Shown here one piece after another: positions 1-9,520 of a stretch of 64,000 nucleotides of DNA. Position 1 is the first letter of the stretch. Each line of letters opens with the position of its first letter. The notes under the pieces were generated by a model. That model saw nothing but the letters and a program-made list of their open reading frames with translations, had not been told where the DNA came from and ran no database searches. Source of the DNA: Isoetes taiwanensis (lineage: Eukaryota; Streptophyta; Lycopodiopsida; Isoetales; Isoetaceae); contig JAJEKV010000008.1 in NCBI GenBank assembly GCA_021234155.1, positions 9,020,445 through 9,084,444 of the forward strand, given 5' to 3'. Both the position numbers and the translations under genes were made by a program.

Positions 1-2864
1 CTCTCCTTGTCAGCCTCATGTAATAGCAATGGGGATGGACAAAAGCTCAATTTACTTTTATAAGAATATGATGGATAATTGGCCATGGTTTTTTGCAATA
101 CATGGTCACACGTTTTGATAATCCTATATATTAAAGCTAAGCTTGTGAAAAGAAAAATGTGCTACATGTCTAATAAGAGTTCAACCAAATGTTTGTACAT
201 TTATGCAAGTACAACTGACTGCAAATAGCATTGGTGCCAGAAGTGGACAGCAAAAGATGTTCGACTTGGGATTGGCATGCTTTCCAAGCTTAAGAAAGAG
301 AAGGATATGGTTACCTAAGCAGAAGTTTTGATCTGCTTTTCGTAAAGGAAGAGTATTGGCAATCAAAGATATGGCATATGTAAAACGTGATGGTCTCATA
401 TTGACAAAGTCAATACTTGCAGCAAGAGATTCATCACTAAACATCCTAGAAACATGATGACGTCATCTGGAAGCCAGAGATTCGTTACTGAATATGCTAA
501 ACCATTTCACAAAAGTAGGGTATTATATGGCTATATCCTTGAGCAGAAACCTCAATTCAAAACTCGATCCTTCCCAAATAGCCCTCACACTGTTTAATGG
601 ATTGAACAACTACAACATGTGATGGCAATAAGCCTGTAGAAATTAAAGATTAAAAAATAAAGTAGAAATATTGAAAACCTGTATGTGCTTCTGTAAGGAC
701 GTAAATGGGAATTCTTGTGTTTACTTTCTTTTCTCAATCTATAAATCTGGTCTGCTATACAAATCTAGAAGTACTTCTAAAGCCTTTTTGTTTTTGCCTA
801 TGTTCTTATGATAATGGTATATAGACTATGCAGTCCACATTTTAAAGCTACTATCTAGGATTCATAGAGTAAATCTCTTAGATTCATGTCATGCCATTGT
901 TCAATAACTTCTTCATGATGCACAATTCCCTGAGTCCTCACAAATTTCTTCCTTGTAGTAACAGATTCAAATGACTGTGGAATAAACACAATGCAAAAAA
1001 CAATTTGCCTTGGTTCTGAAAAGTTGAAGAGCATCCTTGCCATGCAAATGATTGCTTTATTGATAGATTTCTTTTACATGGCAGCTAATATACTAAACAC
1101 ATACTCAACTTTCTCCCAACTCTCCACATTTTGCATTCGTATCAATAAGAGTACTTTCAACAATAATATCCAGTTGAATCCCACTTCAACAATTTGTTTA
1201 TGAATATGCACGCCTCAGTTTACATGCGCTGTAAGATTGCATTCCAAGTATACTCAGATGGCTTCACAACCTTGAAAATGCATCATTTGTGATGTGAGTC
1301 AATAATCTTTTGTAACGAATCTATCCATCAAGTATAGTTCATCACCGATCTAACTCATCTGTCGCATTGCAGGTCCTTTAGTGCAGTGATAAATGAGCTG
1401 AAGGATTTGATAGAAAAGACATGCATTCTGTTCCTTGTCTAACTTGCAGGCCTGCCAATAAAAGATAAAGTTACTATGTTCAAAATATATAAACTATTTT
1501 GAAAGCAATAAGATTGCAGCATCAAATCCATACCTGAAAATATCTGAAATGGAAAAGAAATAACATGTTTTGCAACACTTGTAAGCCACCAAGCTGAAGA
1601 TGTGAGCCGCCTCTAGGAAGATTGCGAATGCCTAAAAGTGATCGAAGTGGGCTAGGTTGACAAAAGGGTGGAGACGATTATGGGCTGGACGGTCGTAGGG
1701 AAGGAAGAGTGAAGAGAGAAAAGACGGCAAAAGGCGAATCCTGAACCAAAACAAGATGGGAAGCCATGACAATAGCCTTAGGCCGAACAAAAAGGAAGGG
1801 GTAAGCAAATGCAATGTTAACCAAAGTTATGGTTGTGGGTAGGTTAGAAGTATCCGAAGTCAAGGTGAAAATGAGGAAAACAAGACACTCCTACAAAAAA
1901 TAATGATTGAGGGACATCGACATTGTCTCTACATTGTTTCTATTGGGGACATATCTCTACACAGTCTAGAAGAGTCAATTCATGATAAAATAACCAATCC
2001 CTCTATAGAAAATAGAAAATACCTACATTCATGTATCTAGATAAAATTGAGTAAGCCACCACATGATGAAATAGTGGCAGAGATATCGGTCCACCAACCT
2101 AGAGCCATGAGGCAAGTTCGTCAATTGAACGTGTCAACTAGAAGAAAGTTAGAAAAAACACCAAACGTATAGGATATGGCATATCCCTAGGCTAGAATAG
2201 CCAATAAAGAACCAATTCCAATAGAATAAAAATCATTTAACACATAGAAAAGATGCATGTATTTAGGCAAAATGGAGGAGCCACCATATGATGCAAAAAA
2301 TGTTTCCATCGATCTCATTCTAAGACAAGAAAACCGTCAAAAGTAGGTCCCGTTACGGCTAGCAATGTCAATGCATCTCTAGATGCATAAATGATGAGGC
2401 AATTAAATTGATGGCTTTGTGAAAACAAGAAGAGAACCCATTATATCACTCATAAGAACCATCAAAAATCAATAATTGTAAAAGAATACTACAAAGGGAC
2501 TTACCATAGTAAATATGTGAACAACAATCATCGACATGACCCCAAGCAAAAACCCCCAACATATGGAATACTTGGAACACAAGCCATGTAGCAATATTCA
2601 AAATAACTGAGATGGCATACACAAGTCAGGTAACAATATCTTAACAACTGGCATGACATACGGGGATGACATACCGATATGGAGCAAGCATGGGGAGGGT
2701 CCACCTAAATGATGGAAAATATAATGTAAATGTTACTCTTAATGCTTTTCCAAGTGTATATGTAAAGGGGGCATAAGATAACCTATATAACCATTATAAA
2801 ATATCAAAGGCTATGAAAAGGCCATGATAATTAATATAAGGGGGCATAAGATAAATAGGAACCT
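1..2864. other. Intergenic, no gene recognised
   Basis: Reading both strands I find only short AT-rich ORFs without recognisable motifs. Near the right edge a 17-bp string (AAGGGGGCATAAGATAA, with one variable first base) occurs twice, at about 2765 and 2840. It looks like polypurine-tract material from a decayed LTR element, but no LTR pair could be tied to it. Nothing else can be supported. Confidence 0.5.
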
Positions 2865-2930
2865 ATGGAGAAAATGTTCTTATCGCCTACCATGATAAAG
2901 GGTGGAGCTCACAAAGAAGGGAAGACCTTT

Positions 2931-2972
2931 ATGTTAGAAGCAGAAAGGGTTATGTTAGAAGCAGAAAGGGTC
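2931..2972. repeat. 21-bp tandem duplication
   Basis: Two adjacent 21-bp units (ATGTTAGAAGCAGAAAGGGT plus T or C) differ only in the last base. They lie in a short open frame (2865-3269, +) of unknown coding status, so that frame contains a direct seven-residue repeat. This may simply be replication slippage. Confidence 0.9.
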
Positions 2973-3389
2973 ATGGAGAACTATAGAAGAGGGTTTCGTT
3001 CACCGAAAGGAGCTTCGATGAGGCAGGCTCAGAAAGAGACGAGAGCAAGAATGCTGGATTCAACCAGCCAAAGGTTGCATGGCGGATCAACGGCCCAGGA
3101 GCTCCTGCCTGGCAGCGATCTGCATGCCGGAATACAGGAATCCGGCCGCTCCTTTTGTCTGCCAGAAAAACGTCCCCCTGCAAAAAAATCGGAGAAGCAC
3201 AGAGAACAGAAGCATAGAAGGAGATTGGCTGATCTGCTGTCCAGGGACAATCAAGTTGCAAACATGTGAAATAAGATGCCAATGTAAAAAACCAGACGAA
3301 TCAAATAAATTTCTTCTATTGCTATTACCAACTGGCCATGTATGCTACAAAAATTAGTGAAAGGTAACACTTGCAGATATGAAGAGGAA
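2973..3389. other. GC-rich unassigned segment left of the LTR element
   Basis: This stretch is clearly richer in G and C than its surroundings and is open in several frames on both strands, the longest being about 134 codons (+) and 103 codons (-). None shows a family motif. Before the insertion at 3395 it was contiguous with the pyrimidine-rich (minus strand) segment that now begins at 7359, so the two flanks should be read together. No function can be assigned. Confidence 0.4.
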
Positions 3390-3394
3390 GGTAG
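3390..3394 (+). repeat. Target site duplication GGTAG (left copy)
   Basis: GGTAG directly abuts the left LTR. The same five bases directly follow the right LTR at 7354-7358. Confidence 0.93.
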
Positions 3395-3580
3395 TGTTGG
3401 AATGTGACAAAAAGATGACTGATCTAGCCGTTAAGAAGAGTAGATGAGATTTATTGTAGCATTTACTAGTTGTTCCTAATTTCAAGGAACTCGTCTATTT
3501 GTATTCAGTTTGATAATGAGGAATACACAATTTTTGGTTGCTTCTTTCATACTGCGCTTCCCCATTCTCGTTTCTCAATA
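3395..3580 (+). repeat. 5' LTR of the gene-capturing element
   Basis: 186 bp, TGTTGG...CAATA. It matches the right LTR base for base as far as I can read. The boundary is fixed by the target duplication on the left and the primer binding site on the right. Confidence 0.95.
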
Positions 3581-3592
3581 TGGTATCAGAGC
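3581..3592 (+). promoter_or_regulatory. Primer binding site, initiator tRNA-Met type
   Basis: TGGTATCAGAGC immediately follows the left LTR. This is the usual plant retrotransposon primer site, complementary to the 3' end of initiator tRNA-Met, where minus-strand DNA synthesis would start. Confidence 0.93.
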
Positions 3593-3678
3593 GGGTGGCT
3601 CTTAAGATCAAGAGCTTTAGGAAGTGAAGGAAAGAGTGGCAGCCTGGAGGTCGTGGTCTTGTCTATGGCCTTGGAAGG

Positions 3679-6600
3679 ATGCTGATGAAGGACCAGGAAA
3701 ATCTTACGAACTACCTAAGGTATGTCGTTATTTGGTGTGCCTTATGGGAAGCGGCCACCATGGATATGACATGTAGGCTGGGGATGCATGTAGCATGGCA
3801 GGCTATAGGAACCCGAAAAGATTCCTGGAGTGCCTTACGAGAAGGGGCCACCGTGGATATGGCAATGAAGCTTCGGATGCGTGTAGCAAGGCAAGGGAAA
3901 GGTCCCATGAAGAAGCTAATAGCATCAAAGCCAGAGACACTGGTGATGGATTTTCACAGTGGATGGCAAGATAGCAAGGAGGTGCCTGAGACTATAGGCC
4001 AATATGAGATCAGCCTACTGACAAGAATCAGAGGAGATCCCACGAAGAGGTTGATGGCAGCAAGGAAGCCAGAAGAACCGTTGGTGGATTCTAACGGTAG
4101 ATGGCAAGTCTGCAAGCGCGATCCCATGAAGAGGATAATGGCAGCAAGGAAGCCAGGAAAATTGCTTATGGATTCTGACAGTAGATGGAAAGTCTGCAAG
4201 CATGTGCATGAGACTATAAGCAAAGACTTCATAAAGGGGCCGATAGTAGCAAGGAAACAAGAGGGATACGATTTGGTTTTTGCAAAGCAAGTTCAAAGAC
4301 CAATATCTGAAGCAGGAAGGAGGCCAGGAAGGAGGTCAAGGTCGGAGGGTACTTGCAAGCCACATTCTGAACCAGAGTGTATAGCATCATGCATGAAGTC
4401 GGCGACAACCTATGGCAAAGACATAGATGCAGGAATTTCGAACGGGAATACTGCCATGGGGAGGAGGAGCATTGAAGGCAGTTCTGGTGATGCCAATAGT
4501 GCAAAGAGGATTATTTCACTAGATGAAAGGAGTGGATTTGGCAGAAACCAAATAGAGGTGAAGGACTGGAGTCCAGTCGAATTGCAGCCTGGTTCTTCAA
4601 GCTCCATGGATATGGAGAAATTTGTGAAGAACTCAAGCTTGTGGAGATACAATAGCCCCTTTACACAGGTTGTGATGAGGCTCGTCTGTTTCTGTTCATT
4701 AAATGGAATGAGGGGAGGTGGTCAAGTCGATCATTCTGTTAGTAACAGTGTAAACCCATCACTGTATATTGCTTTTACAGTTTTTGAAGTTCATGAAGGT
4801 GAAGTGCTGGTGGTTGAGCATGGTAGAGAAATTCAACGATTTTGTGTTGAAAGACATTCACATAGTTTCTTTAATCATGTGGCATTTTATGTTGATTGCC
4901 TGCACAAGCTTGAAGCAGCAGTAGAAGGGTATCGGTTATGTTTGGCTTTTATTCTGAGGAAGAAAGTCAATAAGGACAGTTTCATGGTAGAAAGGTTACC
5001 TCAAAATTTGCCTAGTGTAGAGGCAGTTCTCAAGTCATGCTTGGAGCAAGTGAACAACAGTTCAGGATTTGAGAAGCTAGTAGTTCTACTCTCTCACCAA
5101 TACACAGATGCTAACCTTTCCTTCGTTTTGTTAAAAGGGTGTAACCGATTTGTGGCAGAGGTTCTTGGAAAATGTGTTGATGATTTGCTGTTGGATCTTC
5201 GCTTGTGCTTATTGCAAAAGCATGACAGGTATGCATGTGGCGATCGTCTTGATCCTGTTGAGGAGAATGAGTTTGAGTTAGAAACATGGATTTCAAGGAG
5301 CGACAAAATAGTCCAATCTGAGGAACCATATACTGGGATATCGCCAGAGAGTGCAAGTTTTAGAGTTTCTGGATTGGAACATGTGCCAGCAAAATGGAAG
5401 GAAGCATGTATACCAGGAGCAAGGTTTACAAGATTAAACTGCAATACAAAGCTAGTAGGGGCAAGATGTTATTTCCAAGGATTATACGCAGCAAGTTCAG
5501 CAGCAGGAAGTTCAGTTCGTAATGCAAGCTTGGCAAAAGGCACCGCCACAGATATGGCACCACATGCAAGGCTTGCAGCACAGAAGGTTTGTTGGGGAGA
5601 TGGCAACAATGCACTGTTTGATGTTCTTGCTACCATTGATCAGGTTGTGGATGTCGTTGCGATATCGCTCACCGCCGGCGTGCAGACATCTTATGATGAA
5701 GATCTGTCTGCAGTTGGAGCCTTTGGAGCCATGTCCAAAGGTGTGTTTGTGTCTGCAATAGTAGGCAATGATGGGCCAAATTCCGTCACTGTTGCAAACT
5801 CTGCCCCTTGGATGATGATTGTTGGAGCTGGAATTATAGATAGATCTTCTGCTGCTAGTTTGATTCTTGGAAGCAGAGTTATTTTTGGCGGTCAGAGTTT
5901 ATACAGTGATAAGGGGTTTTATGGTAGGATCAATTCTACGTGCGTGCCAGGGTATTTAGATCTGAGGCAAGTTAAAGGGAAGATTGTTTTGTGTGAGAGT
6001 GATGTTATATCAGGGGTTGATAAAAGCAAGGCAGTTGCTGCAGCAGGAGGAGCAGGCATGATAGTTGTAATGGGTCTCGAAGATGGAAAGAATATTTCTC
6101 CAGTAAGAACAGTAGAAAGCACAACAACATGGGCTTGCACGAGAAGTGCATTGTGGGCAGATTGTGATGCATCTGTGAAAGTTTGGAACATACAGAGGGC
6201 AATGAACGAGGCGAGTAATGGGAAAAGAAACCAGTTGGAAGATGTTGATGCAAACAAGATTGTGCATAATGCACATAAAGATGAGAAAGTGAATGGTAGA
6301 ACACTAGAACCTGTTTTATCATTGAACGATCATCGTGGTCCCATCCTTTTACATGATTATAACCTCTTTAGTGGTGAGGGCTTACGTGGATCTTCGAGTC
6401 AGAGGTACAGCAGCAGCAACAGATGTGGCAGCAACTTTCACCATGCAGGACTGGCATCATTCCAAGAGGTTGTTCAGGATGGTCTGTCATTCGTGTTCTA
6501 CTTCAAGATGCAAGGGGGAGAGACAGGTGCACTAGTATCATGCATCATGAAGTACAAGACCATGGGCTTAAGATTGCAACATGAGTATTATATGCTGAGT

Positions 6601-6777
6601 GAAATCAACAAGCACATAACTAGCATTTGTCAGAACTGCTTAGGAATTGGCATGCACATTGGAGAATTCATCTGGAGAATTCCTGATAAAGCGCCGTTAT
6701 TCACATGTTGGCTGCATAACAGACCATTTCTCTTCATCATGCAAGGCAGAGTGCTTGCTTTTCTATTTCATGATTGA
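3679..6777 (+). CDS. Chimeric ORF of captured host gene fragments inside the LTR element
   Basis: The single 1032-codon ORF fills most of the element interior. Residues about 60-190 contain degenerate internal repeats (recurring MAARKP...DS.RW.VCK units). Residues about 365-530 match the 2OG-Fe(II) dioxygenase (P4H-like) family: an AFYVDC-H motif with the distal His, an Arg ten residues on, and a later HQYTDANLSF block. Residues about 588-804 match a plant subtilisin-like protease: CNTKLVGAR, APHARLAAQKVCW, the oxyanion-region VGNDGPN, then the inserted PA domain. The GHGTHT catalytic His block is missing and no catalytic Ser region follows, so protease activity is not expected. The last 230 residues are unrecognised. 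No gag or pol motif occurs. Whether it is translated is unknown; its openness may only reflect youth. Confidence 0.8.
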   Translation: MLMKDQENLTNYLRYVVIWCALWEAATMDMTCRLGMHVAWQAIGTRKDSWSALREGATVDMAMKLRMRVARQGKGPMKKLIASKPETLVMDFHSGWQDSKEVPETIGQYEISLLTRIRGDPTKRLMAARKPEEPLVDSNGRWQVCKRDPMKRIMAARKPGKLLMDSDSRWKVCKHVHETISKDFIKGPIVARKQEGYDLVFAKQVQRPISEAGRRPGRRSRSEGTCKPHSEPECIASCMKSATTYGKDIDAGISNGNTAMGRRSIEGSSGDANSAKRIISLDERSGFGRNQIEVKDWSPVELQPGSSSSMDMEKFVKNSSLWRYNSPFTQVVMRLVCFCSLNGMRGGGQVDHSVSNSVNPSLYIAFTVFEVHEGEVLVVEHGREIQRFCVERHSHSFFNHVAFYVDCLHKLEAAVEGYRLCLAFILRKKVNKDSFMVERLPQNLPSVEAVLKSCLEQVNNSSGFEKLVVLLSHQYTDANLSFVLLKGCNRFVAEVLGKCVDDLLLDLRLCLLQKHDRYACGDRLDPVEENEFELETWISRSDKIVQSEEPYTGISPESASFRVSGLEHVPAKWKEACIPGARFTRLNCNTKLVGARCYFQGLYAASSAAGSSVRNASLAKGTATDMAPHARLAAQKVCWGDGNNALFDVLATIDQVVDVVAISLTAGVQTSYDEDLSAVGAFGAMSKGVFVSAIVGNDGPNSVTVANSAPWMMIVGAGIIDRSSAASLILGSRVIFGGQSLYSDKGFYGRINSTCVPGYLDLRQVKGKIVLCESDVISGVDKSKAVAAAGGAGMIVVMGLEDGKNISPVRTVESTTTWACTRSALWADCDASVKVWNIQRAMNEASNGKRNQLEDVDANKIVHNAHKDEKVNGRTLEPVLSLNDHRGPILLHDYNLFSGEGLRGSSSQRYSSSNRCGSNFHHAGLASFQEVVQDGLSFVFYFKMQGGETGALVSCIMKYKTMGLRLQHEYYMLSEINKHITSICQNCLGIGMHIGEFIWRIPDKAPLFTCWLHNRPFLFIMQGRVLAFLFHD

Positions 6778-6948
6778 GGGGGGAAGCTGATACAAACTGA
6801 GCTTAGTGCACTTTCATAGAAACAGTTCAAAATTCTTATTGGCAGATGCTGAAAGTTTCCTTCTTGAGTTCCAGCCTCCTGTAGTCATTTCTCAAAGAAA
6901 CTGTTCCAGATTTGTGTGGGCAGACATAAAAGTGGAGTTCATTTCGAA

Positions 6949-7167
6949 TTGGCTGAGGGGGAGTGCGTCACAAAGTCTTCTTCAAGAGACTGTTAAAATT
7001 TGTATTGGCAGATGCAGAAAGTTTCTTGGAGTTTGTTTCGAATTGGCTGAGGGGGAGTGCGACACAAAGTCTTCTTCAAGAGACTGTTAAAAATTTGTAT
7101 TGGCAGATGCAGAAAGTTTCCTTCTTGAGTTCTAGCTTCTTGTAGTAGTCATCTTCTTGAGGGGGAG
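6949..7167 (+). repeat. Tandem repeats carrying three polypurine tracts
   Basis: The non-coding tail before the right LTR contains a unit of about 98 bp (TTGGCTGAGGGGGAGTGCG, then CACAAAGTCTTCTTCAAGAG and a GGCAGATGCAGAAAGTTTC block) repeated almost exactly. A decayed earlier copy lies near 6810-6900. Each unit contains GAGGGGGAGTG, at about 6956, 7050 and 7160. The last copy abuts the LTR and is the functional plus-strand primer position. Confidence 0.85.
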
Positions 7168-7353
7168 TGTTGGAATGTGACAAAAAGATGACTGATCTAG
7201 CCGTTAAGAAGAGTAGATGAGATTTATTGTAGCATTTACTAGTTGTTCCTAATTTCAAGGAACTCGTCTATTTGTATTCAGTTTGATAATGAGGAATACA
7301 CAATTTTTGGTTGCTTCTTTCATACTGCGCTTCCCCATTCTCGTTTCTCAATA
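7168..7353 (+). repeat. 3' LTR of the gene-capturing element
   Basis: 186 bp, preceded by CTTGAGGGGGAG and followed by the target duplication GGTAG at 7354-7358. It shows no visible difference from the left LTR. Confidence 0.95.
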
Positions 7354-7358
7354 GGTAG

Positions 7359-8427
7359 GCCTAGACATGCTGAGAAAAAGCTTGTGCAGCCCACGAATTA
7401 GAGAGAAGGGGAAAACCCCAAAAGAGATCGATGATGGGAGAATCGATTCAAAGAAATGGGAGCAGGAAAATCGCAGGACTCAGAGCAGATCTAAGAGCGT
7501 GGTGTAGACCCTGTAGCGAGAAGCGGCAGTCGGCATGCATAGCCAGATAAAGAAGAAATAGGTCTGCTGGAAACGTGGTCGGTTCAGCCAAATCCGACAA
7601 AAAAGGGAAGATCCAAGCTCGAGTCCGGCCAGAAAACACCATAATCCGGGCTGGGTTACAGCCTAACTTCGAAATCTGAGCTAGGTGCCAGTCCAAACAC
7701 TGAAAACGATGGCCCAACTGCAAGAAATGAGTAGAGAAGAATGCCGAAGAGAATGCCAGAAGTACGGGTGCCGTTGCTGCTCCTGGCTGGCTGGAAAACA
7801 AGAGACAAACACAAAAAATACAGCAAAGAATGAAAAGCAAGAACATGATAGACAAGAACCACCGAGACCAGCCTTCCACAATGAATTGCATGCTATAAAA
7901 ACAACAGAGATGACTGATTGGAACCGGTGCAAAGAAGGATTTCAGAAGAACTTTTGCATGACCCAAGCTGGACAGCAAGTAACAAGATGACCAAGCTTTG
8001 ATCTGGATTCATCATGCACAATCCGAATGCATCAAATGGCACAAAAGAAAAAACTTAAAGACTTGATCACTCCTCTGGTGTAGATCCACCATGCATAGCT
8101 CACAAGCCGCCAATTGAACAAAAAGCACAAACCCCAAACCAGGAGAAGACAAGGGAAGAAGTGACCTGTGCCATGCCATACTATGCCGTCCATTGGACGA
8201 GCAGATAGAAACGGAGGAAGCAAAATATGGTAATGACAAGAGGAAGCAGTTGAAGGGGAATAAGAAGAAAATGCAGCAGAAAGAAGCAAAGCACCAGCGG
8301 AAACGGGCAGATTCATGGAAAAGAAGCTCGAAAACAAAGGAATGAGAGGAAAGAGAGGGAAGCAACGAGAATGGAAGAAGAGCTGCTGTGAGAAGACGTC
8401 GATAACCGGTCCGAAAGAGGAAATGGC
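7359..8427 (-). other. Pyrimidine-rich leader-like segment, no secure gene
   Basis: On the minus strand this kilobase is CT-rich, like a plant 5' untranslated leader, and sits directly downstream of a TATA-like box at 8428-8435. ORFs of 176 codons (7448-7978) and 251 codons (8032-8787, which starts upstream of the box) are low in complexity, hydrophobic and without family motifs. I do not call them genes. The 3395-7353 element landed at the far end of this segment. Confidence 0.35.
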
Positions 8428-8435
8428 CTTATATA
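8428..8435 (-). promoter_or_regulatory. Candidate TATA box (minus strand)
   Basis: TATATAAG on the minus strand is followed about 30 bases on by a long pyrimidine-rich stretch, the layout of a plant core promoter or an LTR U3/R junction. No coding region could be tied to it, so this is only a candidate. Confidence 0.35.
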
Positions 8436-8956
8436 GAAACTCGTCCCTTCCCAGAATGGCGATCCGATGGCTCGGATCGATGCGAATACTATATACGATG
8501 GTTGTATGCTTGTAAAATGCAAACAAGGTATATGCAACTAGGGCCAATGATTTCATAGGGGTCTCAAGATAGCTAGATGCTAAGAAAGAGACAACGTATC
8601 TTTGAAAGGAGCGGAGTGCTGCGTATACATGTAGCATGTATATAGGAATGTGCATGTGAATGTGTTGGTTGATATGTCTTTTTAATTGGAATAGTAGTGC
8701 ATCGTTATGTGTCATTTCAAGAATGTGCAATGTAATTTTTAATGACAAACTTTCAATTGTTAAAACACGTTTCATCCCAAGGCCCATGTGTCCATGTTAG
8801 ATAGAATTACTCTTTCTATGGCCATATGTTATGGAAATTGACATTCTTGAAGATTCCTCAATTATTATGACCCTTCAACAACCGTGAAGTTATTTGATGT
8901 TTTAGACACATAACTCGATTTCATGACAATGGAAGCTAGGGTGTGCATTCTATCAA

Positions 8957-9070
8957 CAACATGGCAACTGGGTCGGTGATTCCGCCTCCGGAATGGAAAG
9001 CGGCACAGCAATTCCGCTCAAGCGGTCACCTGCAGGTAAGAATCGAGCAAAACTCCCAGTTGCCATGTTG
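8957..9070. repeat. Perfect 16-bp inverted repeat (hairpin)
   Basis: CAACATGGCAACTGGG at 8957-8972 is exactly inverted as CCCAGTTGCCATGTTG at 9055-9070, enclosing a GC-rich loop of 82 bp. It forms the left part of the inserted segment that ends in a LINE-like tail. It could be a small foldback element or a structured 5' end. Confidence 0.85.
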
Positions 9071-9238
9071 TGGCGGCCTGGAAGTGGGTCGCAGATTCCA
9101 GACCCGCTCCTGGCTCCCGCCGGTCGCTGGGCCCCTGGAATCCGCTTCCCACATTCCATGCTGCCATACATTATGGAAATTGGACCACATCAACTCTCAA
9201 ATATGGGCCGGGGTGATTATGTTTTATTTTGTTTGTAA

Positions 9239-9351
9239 GGGCTTCGGTCCATGTTCTGGTTAGGGACTTCGGTCCCGTCTTGTACTTGTGGTCCCATAGC
9301 CCGATTGGGCTCCGTGGACGTTAAAAGTCTCTTCCTTCCTTCCTTCCTTCT
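9239..9351 (+). mobile_element. LINE-family 3' tail with (TTCC)n end
   Basis: The segment contains CCCATAGCCCGATTGGGCTC, then TGGACGTTAAAA, and ends in a run of TTCC. The same block ends the LINE at 14291-14400 (minus strand, with a TATTC tail) and recurs at 39607-39679. It is therefore a 5'-truncated copy, or a dependent element sharing that LINE's 3' end. Confidence 0.7.
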
Positions 9352-9520
9352 ATTGAAGTTATTTGATATTTAAATGTTATTTGATAATTAGATGCATACT
9401 CAATTTTCTACAATGGAAGTTAGGGGTGTGCAGTGAAGTTATTTGATATTTAGATGTTATTTGATAGACGCATACCCAATTTCCTACAATGGAAGTTAGG
9501 GTGTGCATTCTGCCAACATA

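Larger units (their letters stand above)
3395..7353 (+). mobile_element. Young non-autonomous gene-capturing LTR retrotransposon
   Basis: A complete 3959-bp element. Two 186-bp LTRs read as identical (3395-3580 and 7168-7353). Each begins TGTTGG and ends CAATA, so the termini are TG...TA rather than TG...CA. The element is flanked by a perfect 5-bp target duplication, GGTAG, at 3390-3394 and 7354-7358. A primer site matching initiator tRNA-Met follows the left LTR, and a polypurine tract precedes the right one. There is no gag, protease, reverse transcriptase or integrase. The interior is one 1032-codon ORF built from host-gene fragments, so enzymes must come from a partner element in trans. 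Identical LTRs imply recent insertion. The primer site and short LTRs fit Copia-type or TRIM/LARD-like elements, but without pol the superfamily is inference. Confidence 0.93.
8884..9520 (+). repeat. Degenerate tandem array interrupted by an insertion
   Basis: A unit of about 75-85 bp (GAAGTTATTTGAT ... ACAATGGAAG.TAGGG.GTGTGCA) occurs at about 8884-8950, 9353-9433 and 9434-9510. The first unit is separated from the other two by the GC-rich insertion at 8957-9351. Confidence 0.7.

Noticed and set aside
6154-6260. WD40-like piece in the chimeric ORF (KVWNIQ)
   Set aside because: A six-residue resemblance only; no repeat structure, so not called as a captured WD40 gene.
8032-8787. 251-codon minus-strand ORF as a gene
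   Set aside because: Low-complexity, Phe/Ser/Leu-rich translation of a pyrimidine-rich stretch, no motif, and it begins upstream of the candidate TATA box.
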